Below are positions 1 to 8,918 of a stretch of 64,000 nucleotides of DNA, piece by piece. The DNA is from Chryseobacterium indologenes (GTDB lineage: Bacteria; Bacteroidota; Bacteroidia; Flavobacteriales; Weeksellaceae). A program made the translations under genes and the position numbers. Where the stretch lies: NCBI GenBank assembly GCA_001013295.1, contig LAZY01000029.1, forward strand, positions 1 through 64,000, read 5' to 3'. Each line of letters starts with the position of its first letter. Position 1 is the first letter of the stretch. A model generated the notes under the pieces. That model searched no databases. It was not told the DNA's origin and saw nothing but the letters and a program-made list of their open reading frames with translations.

Positions 1-87
1 TGCTTTTTTGACTTATATCTTCTTTTTTCCAAGATATTTTTTTAAAAATCAAAATATCGAAATCTTTTTTCTATGAAATACAAAAAA

Positions 88-121
88 GAGACTGTCCTTT
101 TGAGACAGCCTCGTTTTTTTT
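88..121. terminator. Bidirectional intrinsic terminator
   Basis: A stem GAG-A-CTGTC / GACAG-C-CTC (one A/C mismatch, positions 88-112) is followed by eight T on the plus strand and preceded by six A. It can therefore stop transcripts from both sides, including the Lrp-type gene that ends at 154 on the minus strand. Confidence 0.7.
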
Positions 122-153
122 GCTTTTAAATGTATCGAAAAATGTGATCTGCT

Positions 154-624
154 TTATACGATCTGAACAGTTTCTTTAATGCTGTTCATCACAAAGATGC
201 TTTTGGTTTGTCCGATTCCTTCAATCTCTGAAAGCTTGTTGATGAAAAACTCATGAAATTCATCCATATTAGGCGCCAGGATCTTAAGCATAAAATCAAA
301 ATCTCCACTGATGTTGTAAAACTCAACCACTTCTTTCAGTTTGCTGACTTCCTCAATGAATTTTCCTGCAGTTTTTTTATTGTGGACATTCAGAGCAATC
401 ATACAAATGACCATCATTCCTTTATTTACTTTTTTACGGTCTACTACAGCTGTATATTCTTTGATGATTCCCTGTTTTTCCATCCGTTTGATACGCTCGT
501 GGGTAGGAGTGGGGCTCAGATTGATTCTTGCGGAAATATCACGGACACTCATTTTAGCGTCTTTTTGAAGTAATCTTAAAATCGATAAGTCTTTTTCGTC
601 CGGAGTATAATTTTCTGTTGCCAT
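154..624 (-). CDS. Lrp/AsnC family transcriptional regulator
   Basis: This 156-residue protein has the usual Lrp/AsnC length and layout. An N-terminal winged helix-turn-helix spans about residues 8-60 and includes the family signature around DISARINLSPTPTHERIKRM. A C-terminal ligand-binding RAM domain (about 70-150) carries the conserved GDFDFMLKI strand. Such proteins form octamers, bind amino acids and control amino-acid metabolism or transport. It is divergent from an MFS exporter at 769 with a 144-bp shared upstream region, so control of that exporter is plausible but is inference. The effector cannot be read from the sequence. The ATG at 624 is the natural start, with an A/T-rich leader. 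Confidence 0.93.
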   Translation of the reverse strand: MATENYTPDEKDLSILRLLQKDAKMSVRDISARINLSPTPTHERIKRMEKQGIIKEYTAVVDRKKVNKGMMVICMIALNVHNKKTAGKFIEEVSKLKEVVEFYNISGDFDFMLKILAPNMDEFHEFFINKLSEIEGIGQTKSIFVMNSIKETVQIV

Positions 625-744
625 TTTGTTCTGTTTTTATAGATTGTGATTCGTGGTTTTAGTTGTTTTGTTCTTTATTTGTATGTTTTGATTTTATTTT
701 GTTCCAAATTTAAGGTTAAATTTTTATATACGTTCTGTTAATTT

Positions 745-752
745 TAATTTTG
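745..752 (+). promoter_or_regulatory. -7 promoter element of the MFS gene
   Basis: TAATTTTG matches the Bacteroidota -7 consensus TAnnTTTG and lies 16 bp before the ATG at 769. No clear TTG is seen at -33, which may mean that the promoter needs an activator. Confidence 0.45.
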
Positions 753-768
753 CAGGAAATTTGAATAT

Positions 769-2160
769 ATGGATACAAGGAAGAATGTAATATTAATTTT
801 AGCATCGGTTGGAACTTTTGTAGAGGCGTTGGATATTGCCATTATTAATTTGACTATTCCTTCTATTCAGCAGCAGTTTCAGATTGGAGCAGAGACGGTT
901 CAGTGGCTTCAGACCCTTTATGTTTTGTTCTTCGGAGGATTTCTGATCATTGGTGGAAAACTTTCTGATCAGATCGGAAGAAAGAAAATGTTCTTATGGG
1001 GAGCTTTGATCTTTATGTTAACCTCATTAGGGGCTGGATTATCCGGGAGTTTTGAGGTACTGGCGATATTCCGGGCTCTTCAGGGATTGGGGGCGGCATT
1101 CGTAATGCCATCAGCATTGTCGATCGTAACCAATACTTTCAGAGGGGAGCAGGAGCGGAATCGTGCAATAGGTATTTTCAGCTCATTTGCTGCAATTGGC
1201 TCAGGAAGCGGTCTTTCCGTGGGTGGAATTATCAGTACATACCTGAGCTGGCATTGGGTGTTTCTTATTAATGTGCCGATTCTTTTCATCACATTGATAT
1301 TGTCCTATTATTATCTGCCTTCAGATGAGAAAAATGAAACCACTCAGAAAACAGATCTTGTCTCTGGAATACTGATGGTGTTTGGGCTTTTAAGCTTGAC
1401 TTACGGAACCCATGAATTAGTTCATATCAAAGATCAGCCATTGCTTGTGGCGGGTTCTCTGATTCTGGCTGTGTTGCTTCTGGTGGTTGTATATTATAGA
1501 TTGAAATCTGTGGCAGAACCATTGTTTGATTTAAAGCTTTTTAAGCACAGATCATTAGTTGTTTCCAATGCTGCATTCTTCGCGTTGGGGGCGTTTTTCA
1601 TCGGATTCCTGTTTCTGATCTCCCTGATGCTTCAGAAAGATATGGGTTATAGTGCGGCTTCTGCAGGATTGATGCTGGTTCCTTTCAGTATTGTATCTGC
1701 ATTGACGGCAAAATTTATCCTTCCTCATGTGTCAAAACGTTTCAGCTCTTCTCAAATGGGTGTTTTAGGATGGTTATTTATGCTTACAGGAGGGTTGTTG
1801 TTGCTGACTTCAGTGTATACCGGGCATCCGCTAACTTTAGTATTATTGGGAGCAGCGTGTATTTCAGGAGTGGGAATGACGTTCTGTTTTACAGCACTTT
1901 CAGTAATGGGAATTCAGGATGTAGAACCTGTAAATTACGGATTGGCATCAAGTTTGAGTTCTACAAGTTACTTTCTGGGAGCAGGGATCGGATTGTCATT
2001 TATGACTTTAATGAGTCAGGTGTTTCCTTCGGAATTTGCAGTAGGAAGTCTTAATCTGATTATTTTGATAGGGTACGCCCTTTCAGCACTCGGAATGTTA
2101 TTCTATTTTATATTGAAAAGCTTAAAAGTGAAACAGACAAAAATAGCCGTTTCATCATAA
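769..2160 (+). CDS. MFS transporter, DHA2 (14-TM drug:H+ antiporter) type
   Basis: A 463-residue polytopic inner-membrane protein. Loop 2-3 holds the MFS motif A form GGKLSDQIGRKKMF (about residues 62-75). The first helix contains LDIAIINLTIPSIQ, typical of the EmrB/QacA (DHA2) branch. The number of hydrophobic segments fits 14 helices. Members export drugs, dyes or metabolites by proton antiport. The divergent Lrp-type regulator is a candidate controller, so an amino-acid or metabolite substrate is also possible. A terminator follows at 2191. Confidence 0.9.
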   Translation: MDTRKNVILILASVGTFVEALDIAIINLTIPSIQQQFQIGAETVQWLQTLYVLFFGGFLIIGGKLSDQIGRKKMFLWGALIFMLTSLGAGLSGSFEVLAIFRALQGLGAAFVMPSALSIVTNTFRGEQERNRAIGIFSSFAAIGSGSGLSVGGIISTYLSWHWVFLINVPILFITLILSYYYLPSDEKNETTQKTDLVSGILMVFGLLSLTYGTHELVHIKDQPLLVAGSLILAVLLLVVVYYRLKSVAEPLFDLKLFKHRSLVVSNAAFFALGAFFIGFLFLISLMLQKDMGYSAASAGLMLVPFSIVSALTAKFILPHVSKRFSSSQMGVLGWLFMLTGGLLLLTSVYTGHPLTLVLLGAACISGVGMTFCFTALSVMGIQDVEPVNYGLASSLSSTSYFLGAGIGLSFMTLMSQVFPSEFAVGSLNLIILIGYALSALGMLFYFILKSLKVKQTKIAVSS

Positions 2161-2190
2161 GCGGCCTTAAAATTACACAAACTATATGAT

Positions 2191-2225
2191 AAGGAATCGG
2201 TACTTGATGTATCGGTTCTTTTTTT
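2191..2225 (+). terminator. Intrinsic terminator after MFS gene
   Basis: The RNA can form a 12-bp stem (2192-2203 with 2209-2220) that includes three G-U wobbles around a UUGAU loop, followed by seven or more U. As DNA it looks like a direct repeat of ATCGGT, which hides the fold. Confidence 0.65.
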
Positions 2226-2289
2226 ATAAAGACAAATTGAACAATTTTTTCACTTCAGCGTATTACGAATCCGAAAACCAGGATTGCCT

Positions 2290-2390
2290 GTACCGAATCA
2301 ATTTTCAATCGATCTGGTGAAGCGCACAAATAGCCATGGCTTCATCAGCGACAAAGTCGCACTTCTTAGCTCCCTTAAAAATATAACATA
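2290..2390 (-). repeat. MITE-like dispersed element, family 1 (minus-oriented, one end decayed)
   Basis: Read on the minus strand this resembles the elements at 13571-13679 and 39718-39832. It starts with the end motif TATATTTTTAAGGGAGC (minus strand of 2369-2385), then a GACTTTGT block, a GTGCGCTTC block, and the hairpin GATCGATT-GAA-AATTGATTC (2295-2314). The far end near 2290 has lost the end repeat. The rest of the 2161-2499 gap holds only the MFS terminator and a promoter box. Confidence 0.6.
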
Positions 2391-2474
2391 AAGAATAAAA
2401 ATCTTTGCGTTTCAAAAAATAATCTTCTCCCTAAAAAATAAAAATTCCTTTCCTCCCTCTTTCTCTTTAATCAG

Positions 2475-2482
2475 TATCTTTG
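2475..2482 (+). promoter_or_regulatory. -7 promoter element of the metallophosphoesterase gene
   Basis: TATCTTTG fits TAnnTTTG and lies 18 bp before the ATG at 2500. No convincing TTG is seen at -33. Confidence 0.5.
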
Positions 2483-2499
2483 CCCTTTTACTCAATATC

Positions 2500-3249
2500 A
2501 TGAAAATACAAGTCATCAGTGATCTTCATCAGGAATTCGGAAGTACGGAATTATGTTTTGATAATTCAGATGTTGTTGTTCTGGCGGGAGATGTCAATCT
2601 GGGGACAAAAGGAATAGAATGGATTAAAAGTAAAATCACGGATAAACCGGTAATCTATGTTCTTGGGAATCATGAATATTATAAAGGTTCCTATCCGAAA
2701 ACACTCAATAAAATTAAGTCTGCAGCCGAAGAATCCAATGTCTTTGTCCTTGAAAATTCCTTTGTAGATGTGGAAGGTGTCCGTTTTCACGGAGCGACAT
2801 TATGGACGGATTTTTCTCTCTTTGGTAACCCGGTGAAGTATGGGATGATTTGCCAACCCCTGATGAATGACTATAAAATGATCAAGCGTGATCCCTCGTA
2901 TTCAAAAATGAGAACGATGGATACCTTTAAAATTCATCAGTTTTCCAAAACATGGTTACAGGAAAGCCTTGAAGAATCAAAAGGTCTGAAAAATATAGTC
3001 GTTACCCATCATGCACCGAGTTTGCAATCTGTACCGGAGCATTATAAAGAAGATCCGTTAACCGCTGCTTATGCCTCCAATCTGGAAGAAATGATCCTTG
3101 AATATCAGCCTTTATATTGGATTCATGGTCACATCCATACCCCGTGCAGATACAGTATTGGAAAAACAGAAATCATTTGCAATCCTCACGGATATATTGA
3201 TGAAAAATACAATGGATATAATAAAGAACTGATTATCGAAATTATCTAG
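2500..3249 (+). CDS. Metallophosphoesterase (calcineurin-like)
   Basis: This 249-residue cytoplasmic protein has the whole dimetal phosphoesterase signature in order: D8-x-H10, G30-D31, G56-N57-H58-E59, H170-H171 and G210-H211-x-H213. These residues bind two metal ions and hydrolyse phosphomono- or diesters. There is no signal peptide and no extra domain. The substrate (for example nucleotide, cyclic nucleotide or diadenosine polyphosphate) cannot be judged. The gene stands alone, between a dispersed repeat upstream and a pyrimidine-rich tract downstream. Confidence 0.9.
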   Translation: MKIQVISDLHQEFGSTELCFDNSDVVVLAGDVNLGTKGIEWIKSKITDKPVIYVLGNHEYYKGSYPKTLNKIKSAAEESNVFVLENSFVDVEGVRFHGATLWTDFSLFGNPVKYGMICQPLMNDYKMIKRDPSYSKMRTMDTFKIHQFSKTWLQESLEESKGLKNIVVTHHAPSLQSVPEHYKEDPLTAAYASNLEEMILEYQPLYWIHGHIHTPCRYSIGKTEIICNPHGYIDEKYNGYNKELIIEII

Positions 3250-3299
3250 ACTAGAGAAGCGTAAAAATAGGAAACAAGAAAATCATCCAGATTAGCAAG

Positions 3300-3450
3300 T
3301 TTCCTCTTTGCTCTCTTCTCTCTTTCATCCTCCTTTACCTCCGCAGCTTCCTTTTGCTCTTTCTCTCTTTAGCAATTTCGCCCTCTCGGCTTTCTTTGCC
3401 TTCTCAGTCTCCCTTGTCTTTCCTCCCTTTAGCAATTTCACCCTTTCCCA
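3300..3450 (-). repeat. Pyrimidine-rich tract (purine strand = minus)
   Basis: About 150 bp of almost pure C/T on the plus strand. It includes two near-identical copies of TTTAGCAATTTCrCCCT exactly 60 bp apart (3368 and 3428), the remains of a tandem repeat. Related wording occurs near 17.3, 26.4, 29.5, 33.1 and 50.2 kb. An open frame crosses it, but its composition is that of the repeat and not of a protein. Confidence 0.6.
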
Positions 3451-3486
3451 ACTATTTACTACCTTCGTATTCCCAATCTCTTTTCA

Positions 3487-4401
3487 ATGCCTAAAAAACG
3501 CCAACCAGAACCCGATTTTGTTTCACAGTTAGCTTTTGAAGAAGTTCTTTCCCAGGTTGAATTTGATCTCAGAATTCAGGAGTTTGTGGTGATGGAAATC
3601 GATAGAACCAACTATATCATAAAACCGAATATTCCGTACCGTTCAGACTACTTCTGTATTTTTATGGTACAAAAGGGAAGTGTAAGTTTCAGGCTTGATG
3701 ACAGGAGTTATGAGGTGTTTAAGGGAGATATTGTTTTTTGTCCCATGGCAGAAACATTCTGGGTGGATCATATTGCGGATGATTACCATGCGAAATACAT
3801 TTTCTTTTCCGTTGATTTTATTTCTCAGGCGGGGTTTAATTACAAATCTAATAATGTACTGAAGAGTCTTTCATCAGATCCTACTCATATTGTACGCAAC
3901 GAACCGGATCTCTACAGGAGAATGGATTTTCATTTGGATGAACTGAAAGCTTTGAATAATAAAGAAAAAGATAATTATTACTTTAATGAAATGATCTGGC
4001 ATCACTTCTCTCTGGTGATCTATGAAATTGACAACTATTTCAAAAAGATTGAAAAGCCGCATCTGGTTACGCATAGAGAAGATGAGCTTACCACCAGTTT
4101 TTTCAAGCTTGTTCAGGAATACTTCAAAGAAGAGCATAATGTTCAGTTTTATGCCGATAAATTGTTTATCAGTCGTAAATATCTTACCAAGGTTATTAAT
4201 AAAACTACATTCAAATCACCAAGGGATATTATTCATCAGGTTTTGGCGGTAGAGGCCAGGCTGCTGCTCAAGAACCCGAATTTAAATGTTAATGAAGTCG
4301 CTGTACAGTTGAAATTTTCAGATCAGGCGTCTTTCAGTAAATTTTTCAAGAAACACACTGGCAGATCACCTTTGGAATACAGAAAGGATGATTTATATTG
4401 A
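3487..4401 (+). CDS. AraC family transcriptional regulator
   Basis: A 304-residue regulator. The N-terminal half is a cupin-like sensing domain (about 30-160) with the form FCIFMVQKGSVSFRLDDRSY. The C-terminal part (about 200-302) has the two helix-turn-helix units of AraC proteins, ending in FSDQASFSKFFKKHTGRSPLEYR. It lies directly upstream of the RND efflux operon in the same direction. The 216-bp gap holds two AGGAGTyTTTC half-sites 21 bp apart, so it is the likely regulator of the efflux genes (inference). A weak -7 box TACCTTCG lies at 3460-3467. Confidence 0.93.
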   Translation: MPKKRQPEPDFVSQLAFEEVLSQVEFDLRIQEFVVMEIDRTNYIIKPNIPYRSDYFCIFMVQKGSVSFRLDDRSYEVFKGDIVFCPMAETFWVDHIADDYHAKYIFFSVDFISQAGFNYKSNNVLKSLSSDPTHIVRNEPDLYRRMDFHLDELKALNNKEKDNYYFNEMIWHHFSLVIYEIDNYFKKIEKPHLVTHREDELTTSFFKLVQEYFKEEHNVQFYADKLFISRKYLTKVINKTTFKSPRDIIHQVLAVEARLLLKNPNLNVNEVAVQLKFSDQASFSKFFKKHTGRSPLEYRKDDLY

Positions 4402-4522
4402 TTGTGAGTCAGTTATTGATTTTGATGTCTTTTTGCTAAATTTCACCGCTTTTTCGATTCAAAATACCGAATATTGTCATTTATATTGTCTATAAATGAT
4501 ATTTCTCATGTTTTCGAAAATT

Positions 4523-4554
4523 AGGAGTCTTTCTGACAAAACAAGGAGTTTTTC
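4523..4554 (+). promoter_or_regulatory. 21-bp-spaced direct repeat, candidate AraC binding site
   Basis: AGGAGTCTTTC (4523-4533) and AGGAGTTTTTC (4544-4554) are direct repeats 21 bp apart, two helical turns, which is the usual geometry for AraC-type activators. They lie upstream of the expected promoter of the efflux operon and downstream of the AraC gene. Confidence 0.5.
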
Positions 4555-4617
4555 GAATAATTCGATTCAATTTTTTTCGTTCGAATTTTGTGCGGAAAAT
4601 TAAAAAGGACTATTGTT

Positions 4618-5763
4618 ATGCAAAGATTTTTTATTCAGAAATCAACCTTACTTTTCCTCTCACTCATCGTCTTGGCGGGATGTAGGAAAAACAACTCAAA
4701 CCCATCTTATCAGCAACAGGCACCTGAACTTCCTGTAGAAATAGTACAACAAGGAGACGCTTCTGTTTCCAGAGAATATGCAGCATCCGTAGAAGGGGTT
4801 TCCAATGTGGAAATCAGACCTCAGGTAACAGGCTATTTAAGCAAAATTTTTGTAGATGAAGGGGATTTTGTAAGAGCAGGGCAGGTTCTGTTCAAAATTG
4901 AAGATCAGGTTTTTCGTGAGCAGCTGAAAAGTGCTCAGGCGGCATTGATCACGGCTCAGGCAAATCTTTCAACATCTAAAATTGATCTCGATAGAAAAAA
5001 AGAACTGTTTAGAAACAAAATGGTTTCAGACATTCAGGTGAAAGAAGCGGAAGCAGCTTATAATGCCGCAAGAGGGGCAGTAAGCCAGTCAACCTCATCC
5101 ATCGAATCGGCAAAGATCAATCTTAATTTTTCAACCATTAAAGCGCCGGTGAGCGGATTTATCGGAAGATTTAACTACCGTCTGGGAAGCTTGATGACAC
5201 CGGGGAATCAGGAACCGATTACATTACTCTCAGATATTCATCAGGTTTATACTTATTTCAGTCTGAGTGAAAATGATTTTAATAATTTCCAAAAACAATA
5301 TGCAGGAATCAGCATCGATGAGGTAATCAAAAATACTCCTGCCGTTTCACTGTTACTTTCCGGGGGTGAAAAATATACGGAGAAAGGGAGAATTGATGCG
5401 GTAGAAGGACAGTTTAACAAAACTACCGGAGCTATTACTCTAAGAGCAAAATTTGACAACCCAAAGAATGTTTTGAGAAGCGGAAATACCGGGAAGATCA
5501 TATTGGATCAGTTTTACAGTAAAGTTGTTTTACTTCCGATCGCTTCCACCCGAACGATCCAGGATAAGGTTTTCGTATTTACCATCAAGGGCGGAAAAGC
5601 AGAAATGCTTCCTGTTGAAGTGAATGGAAAGGCAGGGGATCATTTCATCGTTTCCAAAGGACTGAAAGCCGGGGATCAGTATATCGTTTCCGGTTTCGAC
5701 AGACTGCAGCCGGGAACTCCTGTAGTGGCGCAAAAGAAAAATGCTCAACAGAAAAAATCGTAA
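4618..5763 (+). CDS. RND efflux periplasmic adaptor lipoprotein (membrane fusion protein)
   Basis: A 381-residue AcrA/MexA-type adaptor. The start chosen is ATG 4618. The frame is open from a TTG at 4588, but only the ATG start puts a lipobox (LAG-C22) at the right distance. Order of domains: lipoprotein signal, split biotinyl-lipoyl region (GYLSKIFVDEGDFVRAGQ at about 70 and KAPVSGFIGRFNYRLG after the hairpin), alpha-helical hairpin with Ala-rich coiled coil (about 105-170), beta-barrel and membrane-proximal domain. It couples the inner-membrane pump to the outer-membrane factor. It is first in the operon, with a 9-bp gap to the pump gene. Confidence 0.95.
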   Translation: MQRFFIQKSTLLFLSLIVLAGCRKNNSNPSYQQQAPELPVEIVQQGDASVSREYAASVEGVSNVEIRPQVTGYLSKIFVDEGDFVRAGQVLFKIEDQVFREQLKSAQAALITAQANLSTSKIDLDRKKELFRNKMVSDIQVKEAEAAYNAARGAVSQSTSSIESAKINLNFSTIKAPVSGFIGRFNYRLGSLMTPGNQEPITLLSDIHQVYTYFSLSENDFNNFQKQYAGISIDEVIKNTPAVSLLLSGGEKYTEKGRIDAVEGQFNKTTGAITLRAKFDNPKNVLRSGNTGKIILDQFYSKVVLLPIASTRTIQDKVFVFTIKGGKAEMLPVEVNGKAGDHFIVSKGLKAGDQYIVSGFDRLQPGTPVVAQKKNAQQKKS

Positions 5764-5772
5764 GAAGAAATC

Positions 5773-8700
5773 ATGTTAAAGAAAATTATAAAAAGACCCG
5801 TACTGGCAACGGTTATTTCCGTGTTGCTTGTTATTCTGGGGATTGTCGGCATGGTCAGTCTGCCGATTACTAAATTTCCGGACATTGCCCCGCCTACCGT
5901 AATGGTAACGGCAGTCTATCCGGGAGCCAATGCTGAAACTATTGCCAGATCTGTGGCTCCGCCGCTGGAAAATGCGATCAATGGTGTGGAAAATATGGAT
6001 TACATTACTTCTACGGCGAGTAATGACGGTACCTTAAATATTACCGTAATTTTTAAGTTGGGAACAGATCCCGATCAGGCGGCTATCAACGTTCAGAACA
6101 GGGTAGCTCAGGTGACCAATCAGATGCCGGCAGAGGTGATACAGGCCGGGATTACAACGCTGAAGAGACAAAACAGTATGATTGCGATGGTTTCGCTGAC
6201 CAGTAAAGATGGTTCAATGAGTGATCTCTTTCTGGAAAACTATGCGAAGATCAATATTGTACCGGAACTGAAGAGAGTAAAAGGAGTAGGAGATGCAATG
6301 GTGTACGGGAATAAAGATTACTCTATGCGGATCTGGCTTGATCCGAATAAGCTGACTTCCTATAATCTTACGCCCTCCGATGTTTCCCGTGCGATTCAGG
6401 CTCAGAACCTGGAAGCAGCACCCGGAAGACTGGGCGAAAGAAGTAAAGAAGTGATGGAATATGTTCTCCGGTACAAAGGAAAGTTCACAGAACCTGAGCA
6501 ATATGAAAATATTACCATTAAAGCATTGAGCGATGGTTCTGTTTTGAAACTGAAAGATGTTGCTAAGGTAGAATTTGGGGCTTATAGCTATACCGTTTCT
6601 TCCAATTTCAACAAGAAGCCTTCCGTGACGATGGCGATCTTCCAGATGGCAGGATCGAATGCCAATGAAGTACAGATTGCCCTTCAGGAAAGAATGAAAG
6701 AACTGGAAAAATCGTTTCCGGCAGGAATGGATTATGAAATTCCCTATGCCACGAAAGAAGCATTGGACCAGTCGATAGAACAGGTAATTCATACGCTGAT
6801 AGAAGCATTTATCCTGGTATTCATTGTGGTGTATATTTTCCTTCAGGATTTCCGTTCCACTCTGATTCCGGCGATTGCGGTTCCGGTATCTATCGTAGGG
6901 ACATTTTTCTTTATGAAGGTCTTCGGATTCTCCATCAATATTCTGACCTTATTTGCATTGGTACTCGCCATCGGTATTGTAGTGGACGATGCCATTGTAG
7001 TCGTAGAAGCGGTGCACGCCAAGATGGAGCATAAAAAACTGAACCCGAGAGCGGCAACAATGTCTGCAATGAGCGAGATCACAGGCGCTATTGTTTCCAT
7101 TACCCTGATCATGTCTGCGGTGTTTGTTCCGGTAGCCTTTATGAGCGGTTCTACAGGATTGTTTTATCAGCAGTTTGCTTTGACGTTGGCCATTGCGATT
7201 GTGATTTCAGCGGTGAATGCCTTGACGCTGAGCCCTGCATTGTGTGCCTTGTTTTTGAAACAGCATCATGGCGGAGCCCATGAAAAAATGAACTTTAAAG
7301 ATCGTTTCTTTGCCGGATTCAATGCCGGTTTTAATAAACTGACTTTCCGATATGGAAAAGCAGTATTATTCCTTTTAAAAAGAAAATGGATCGCATTCGT
7401 TATGATTGTAGCTTTTGGGGGACTGTTTGCATGGATGTCTATGACCACTCCTAAAGGATTTATCCCGGACGAGGATCAGAGTTTCATTATTGTAACAGCC
7501 AATCTGGCTCCGGGAGCTTCCAAAGACCGAACTTCAAAAGTAGTTTCCGATACCGAAGATCTTTTGATGAAAAATCCGGCAGTGGAAAAAGTAATTTCAG
7601 TAGACGGACTCAACTTATTCAGTGGTTCAATGTCTTCTTCAGCGGCTTCCATTTTCGTTAAATTAAAAAAATCAGGCGAAAGAGGTGCTGTCAACAACAT
7701 TAATGATATTATCGGCCAGACTCAGGGGGCGCTTTCACAGGATAAAAGAGCCAATTTCCTGGTGATCAATACCCCAACGGTTGATGGTTTCGGGAATACC
7801 AGTGGGATGGAGCTTGTGCTTCAGGACCGTACCAATGGTGAACTTCAGAATTTAGGAAACATTTCTTACGGAATGATGGGAGCTTTGATGCAGAGACCGG
7901 AAGTTGCCGTTGCATTTACAACATTTGATGTGACCTATCCTCAGTTTGAGGTGCTTGTAGATGAAGTGAAATCTGCCCAGCTTGGAGTGAATGTTTCCGA
8001 TGTGCTAGGGGTAATGCAGGGGTATTACGGAAGTATCCAGGCTTCGGATTTCAACAGATTCGGGAAATATTACAGAGTATTGGTACAGTCGAGTCCGGAG
8101 ATGAGACAGGATAAAGAATCGTTGAATGGTATTTTCGTTAAGAATAATCTCGGTCAGATGGTTCCTGTCAATACATTAGTGAGCCTGAAGCAGGTAACCG
8201 GTGCTGAGGTAGTAGACCGTTTCAACCTTTTCAATTCATCCAATCTTACAGTGATGGCTGCTCCGGGATATAGTACAGGGCAGGCTATGGCGGCGGTAGA
8301 GGAAGTGAGCAGGCAGGTACTTCCTCCGGGATATACTTATGATTATAAAGGAATGAGCCGTGAAGAGGCAGGTTCCGGTTCACAATCGGTGATGATTTTT
8401 GGATTGTGTATCGTGTTCGTGTTCTTTCTACTGTCTGCACAATATGAAAGTTACATCCTTCCGCTGGCGGTGCTTATCGCTATTCCGGTAGGTTTATCAG
8501 GAGTCTTTGTAGGGATTACGTTTGCGGATCTTTCCAATAATATTTATGTACAGATTGCTTTGGTGATGCTGATCGGACTGCTGGCAAAGAATGGTATCCT
8601 GATCGTGGAATTTGCCATTCAGAGACGTAGAGCAGGGAAGAGTCTTATTGCTTCTGCAGTGGAAGGGGCAAAAGCACGTTTACGTCCTATCCTGATGACC

Positions 8701-8913
8701 TCTCTGGCTTTCATTACCGGTTTGCTTCCCTTGGTGTTTGTAGTAGGTCCGTCTGCATTGGGGAATCATTCTATCGGGTATGCTGCCGTTTCAGGGATGC
8801 TTTTCGGAACGATCCTGGGAATCTTTGTAGTTCCGGTTCTTTTCGTGGTGTTCCAGGCATTGCATGAGAGAATCAACGGAAAAGTGGTAACAGATGCAGA
8901 CTGGGAGTATTAA
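5773..8913 (+). CDS. RND efflux pump, HAE1 (AcrB-like) inner-membrane transporter
   Basis: A 1046-residue pump, the full length of the AcrB family. The N-terminus shows the first helix, then LPITKFPDIAPPTVMVTA of the porter domain. Helix 4 carries the proton-relay pair D405-D406 in GIVVDDAIVVVEAV. The second half repeats the fold, with ALVMLIGLLAKNGILIVEFA. It works as a trimer that takes drugs or lipophilic compounds from the periplasm and outer leaflet and passes them to the outer-membrane channel. It sits between the adaptor and channel genes, spaced by 9 and 5 bp. Substrates cannot be inferred. Confidence 0.97.
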   Translation: MLKKIIKRPVLATVISVLLVILGIVGMVSLPITKFPDIAPPTVMVTAVYPGANAETIARSVAPPLENAINGVENMDYITSTASNDGTLNITVIFKLGTDPDQAAINVQNRVAQVTNQMPAEVIQAGITTLKRQNSMIAMVSLTSKDGSMSDLFLENYAKINIVPELKRVKGVGDAMVYGNKDYSMRIWLDPNKLTSYNLTPSDVSRAIQAQNLEAAPGRLGERSKEVMEYVLRYKGKFTEPEQYENITIKALSDGSVLKLKDVAKVEFGAYSYTVSSNFNKKPSVTMAIFQMAGSNANEVQIALQERMKELEKSFPAGMDYEIPYATKEALDQSIEQVIHTLIEAFILVFIVVYIFLQDFRSTLIPAIAVPVSIVGTFFFMKVFGFSINILTLFALVLAIGIVVDDAIVVVEAVHAKMEHKKLNPRAATMSAMSEITGAIVSITLIMSAVFVPVAFMSGSTGLFYQQFALTLAIAIVISAVNALTLSPALCALFLKQHHGGAHEKMNFKDRFFAGFNAGFNKLTFRYGKAVLFLLKRKWIAFVMIVAFGGLFAWMSMTTPKGFIPDEDQSFIIVTANLAPGASKDRTSKVVSDTEDLLMKNPAVEKVISVDGLNLFSGSMSSSAASIFVKLKKSGERGAVNNINDIIGQTQGALSQDKRANFLVINTPTVDGFGNTSGMELVLQDRTNGELQNLGNISYGMMGALMQRPEVAVAFTTFDVTYPQFEVLVDEVKSAQLGVNVSDVLGVMQGYYGSIQASDFNRFGKYYRVLVQSSPEMRQDKESLNGIFVKNNLGQMVPVNTLVSLKQVTGAEVVDRFNLFNSSNLTVMAAPGYSTGQAMAAVEEVSRQVLPPGYTYDYKGMSREEAGSGSQSVMIFGLCIVFVFFLLSAQYESYILPLAVLIAIPVGLSGVFVGITFADLSNNIYVQIALVMLIGLLAKNGILIVEFAIQRRRAGKSLIASAVEGAKARLRPILMTSLAFITGLLPLVFVVGPSALGNHSIGYAAVSGMLFGTILGIFVVPVLFVVFQALHERINGKVVTDADWEY

Positions 8914-8918
8914 TTCAA

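Noticed and set aside
3308..3532. Open frame of 74 codons through the pyrimidine tract
   Set aside because: Its residues (Leu, Pro, Phe, Ser) follow only from the C/T composition. It overlaps the AraC start, has no start signal and no homologous character.
6214..6792. 192-codon minus-strand frame inside the RND pump gene
   Set aside because: Antisense shadow of an AcrB-like gene. His/Phe/Ile-rich composition as expected from the complementary strand.
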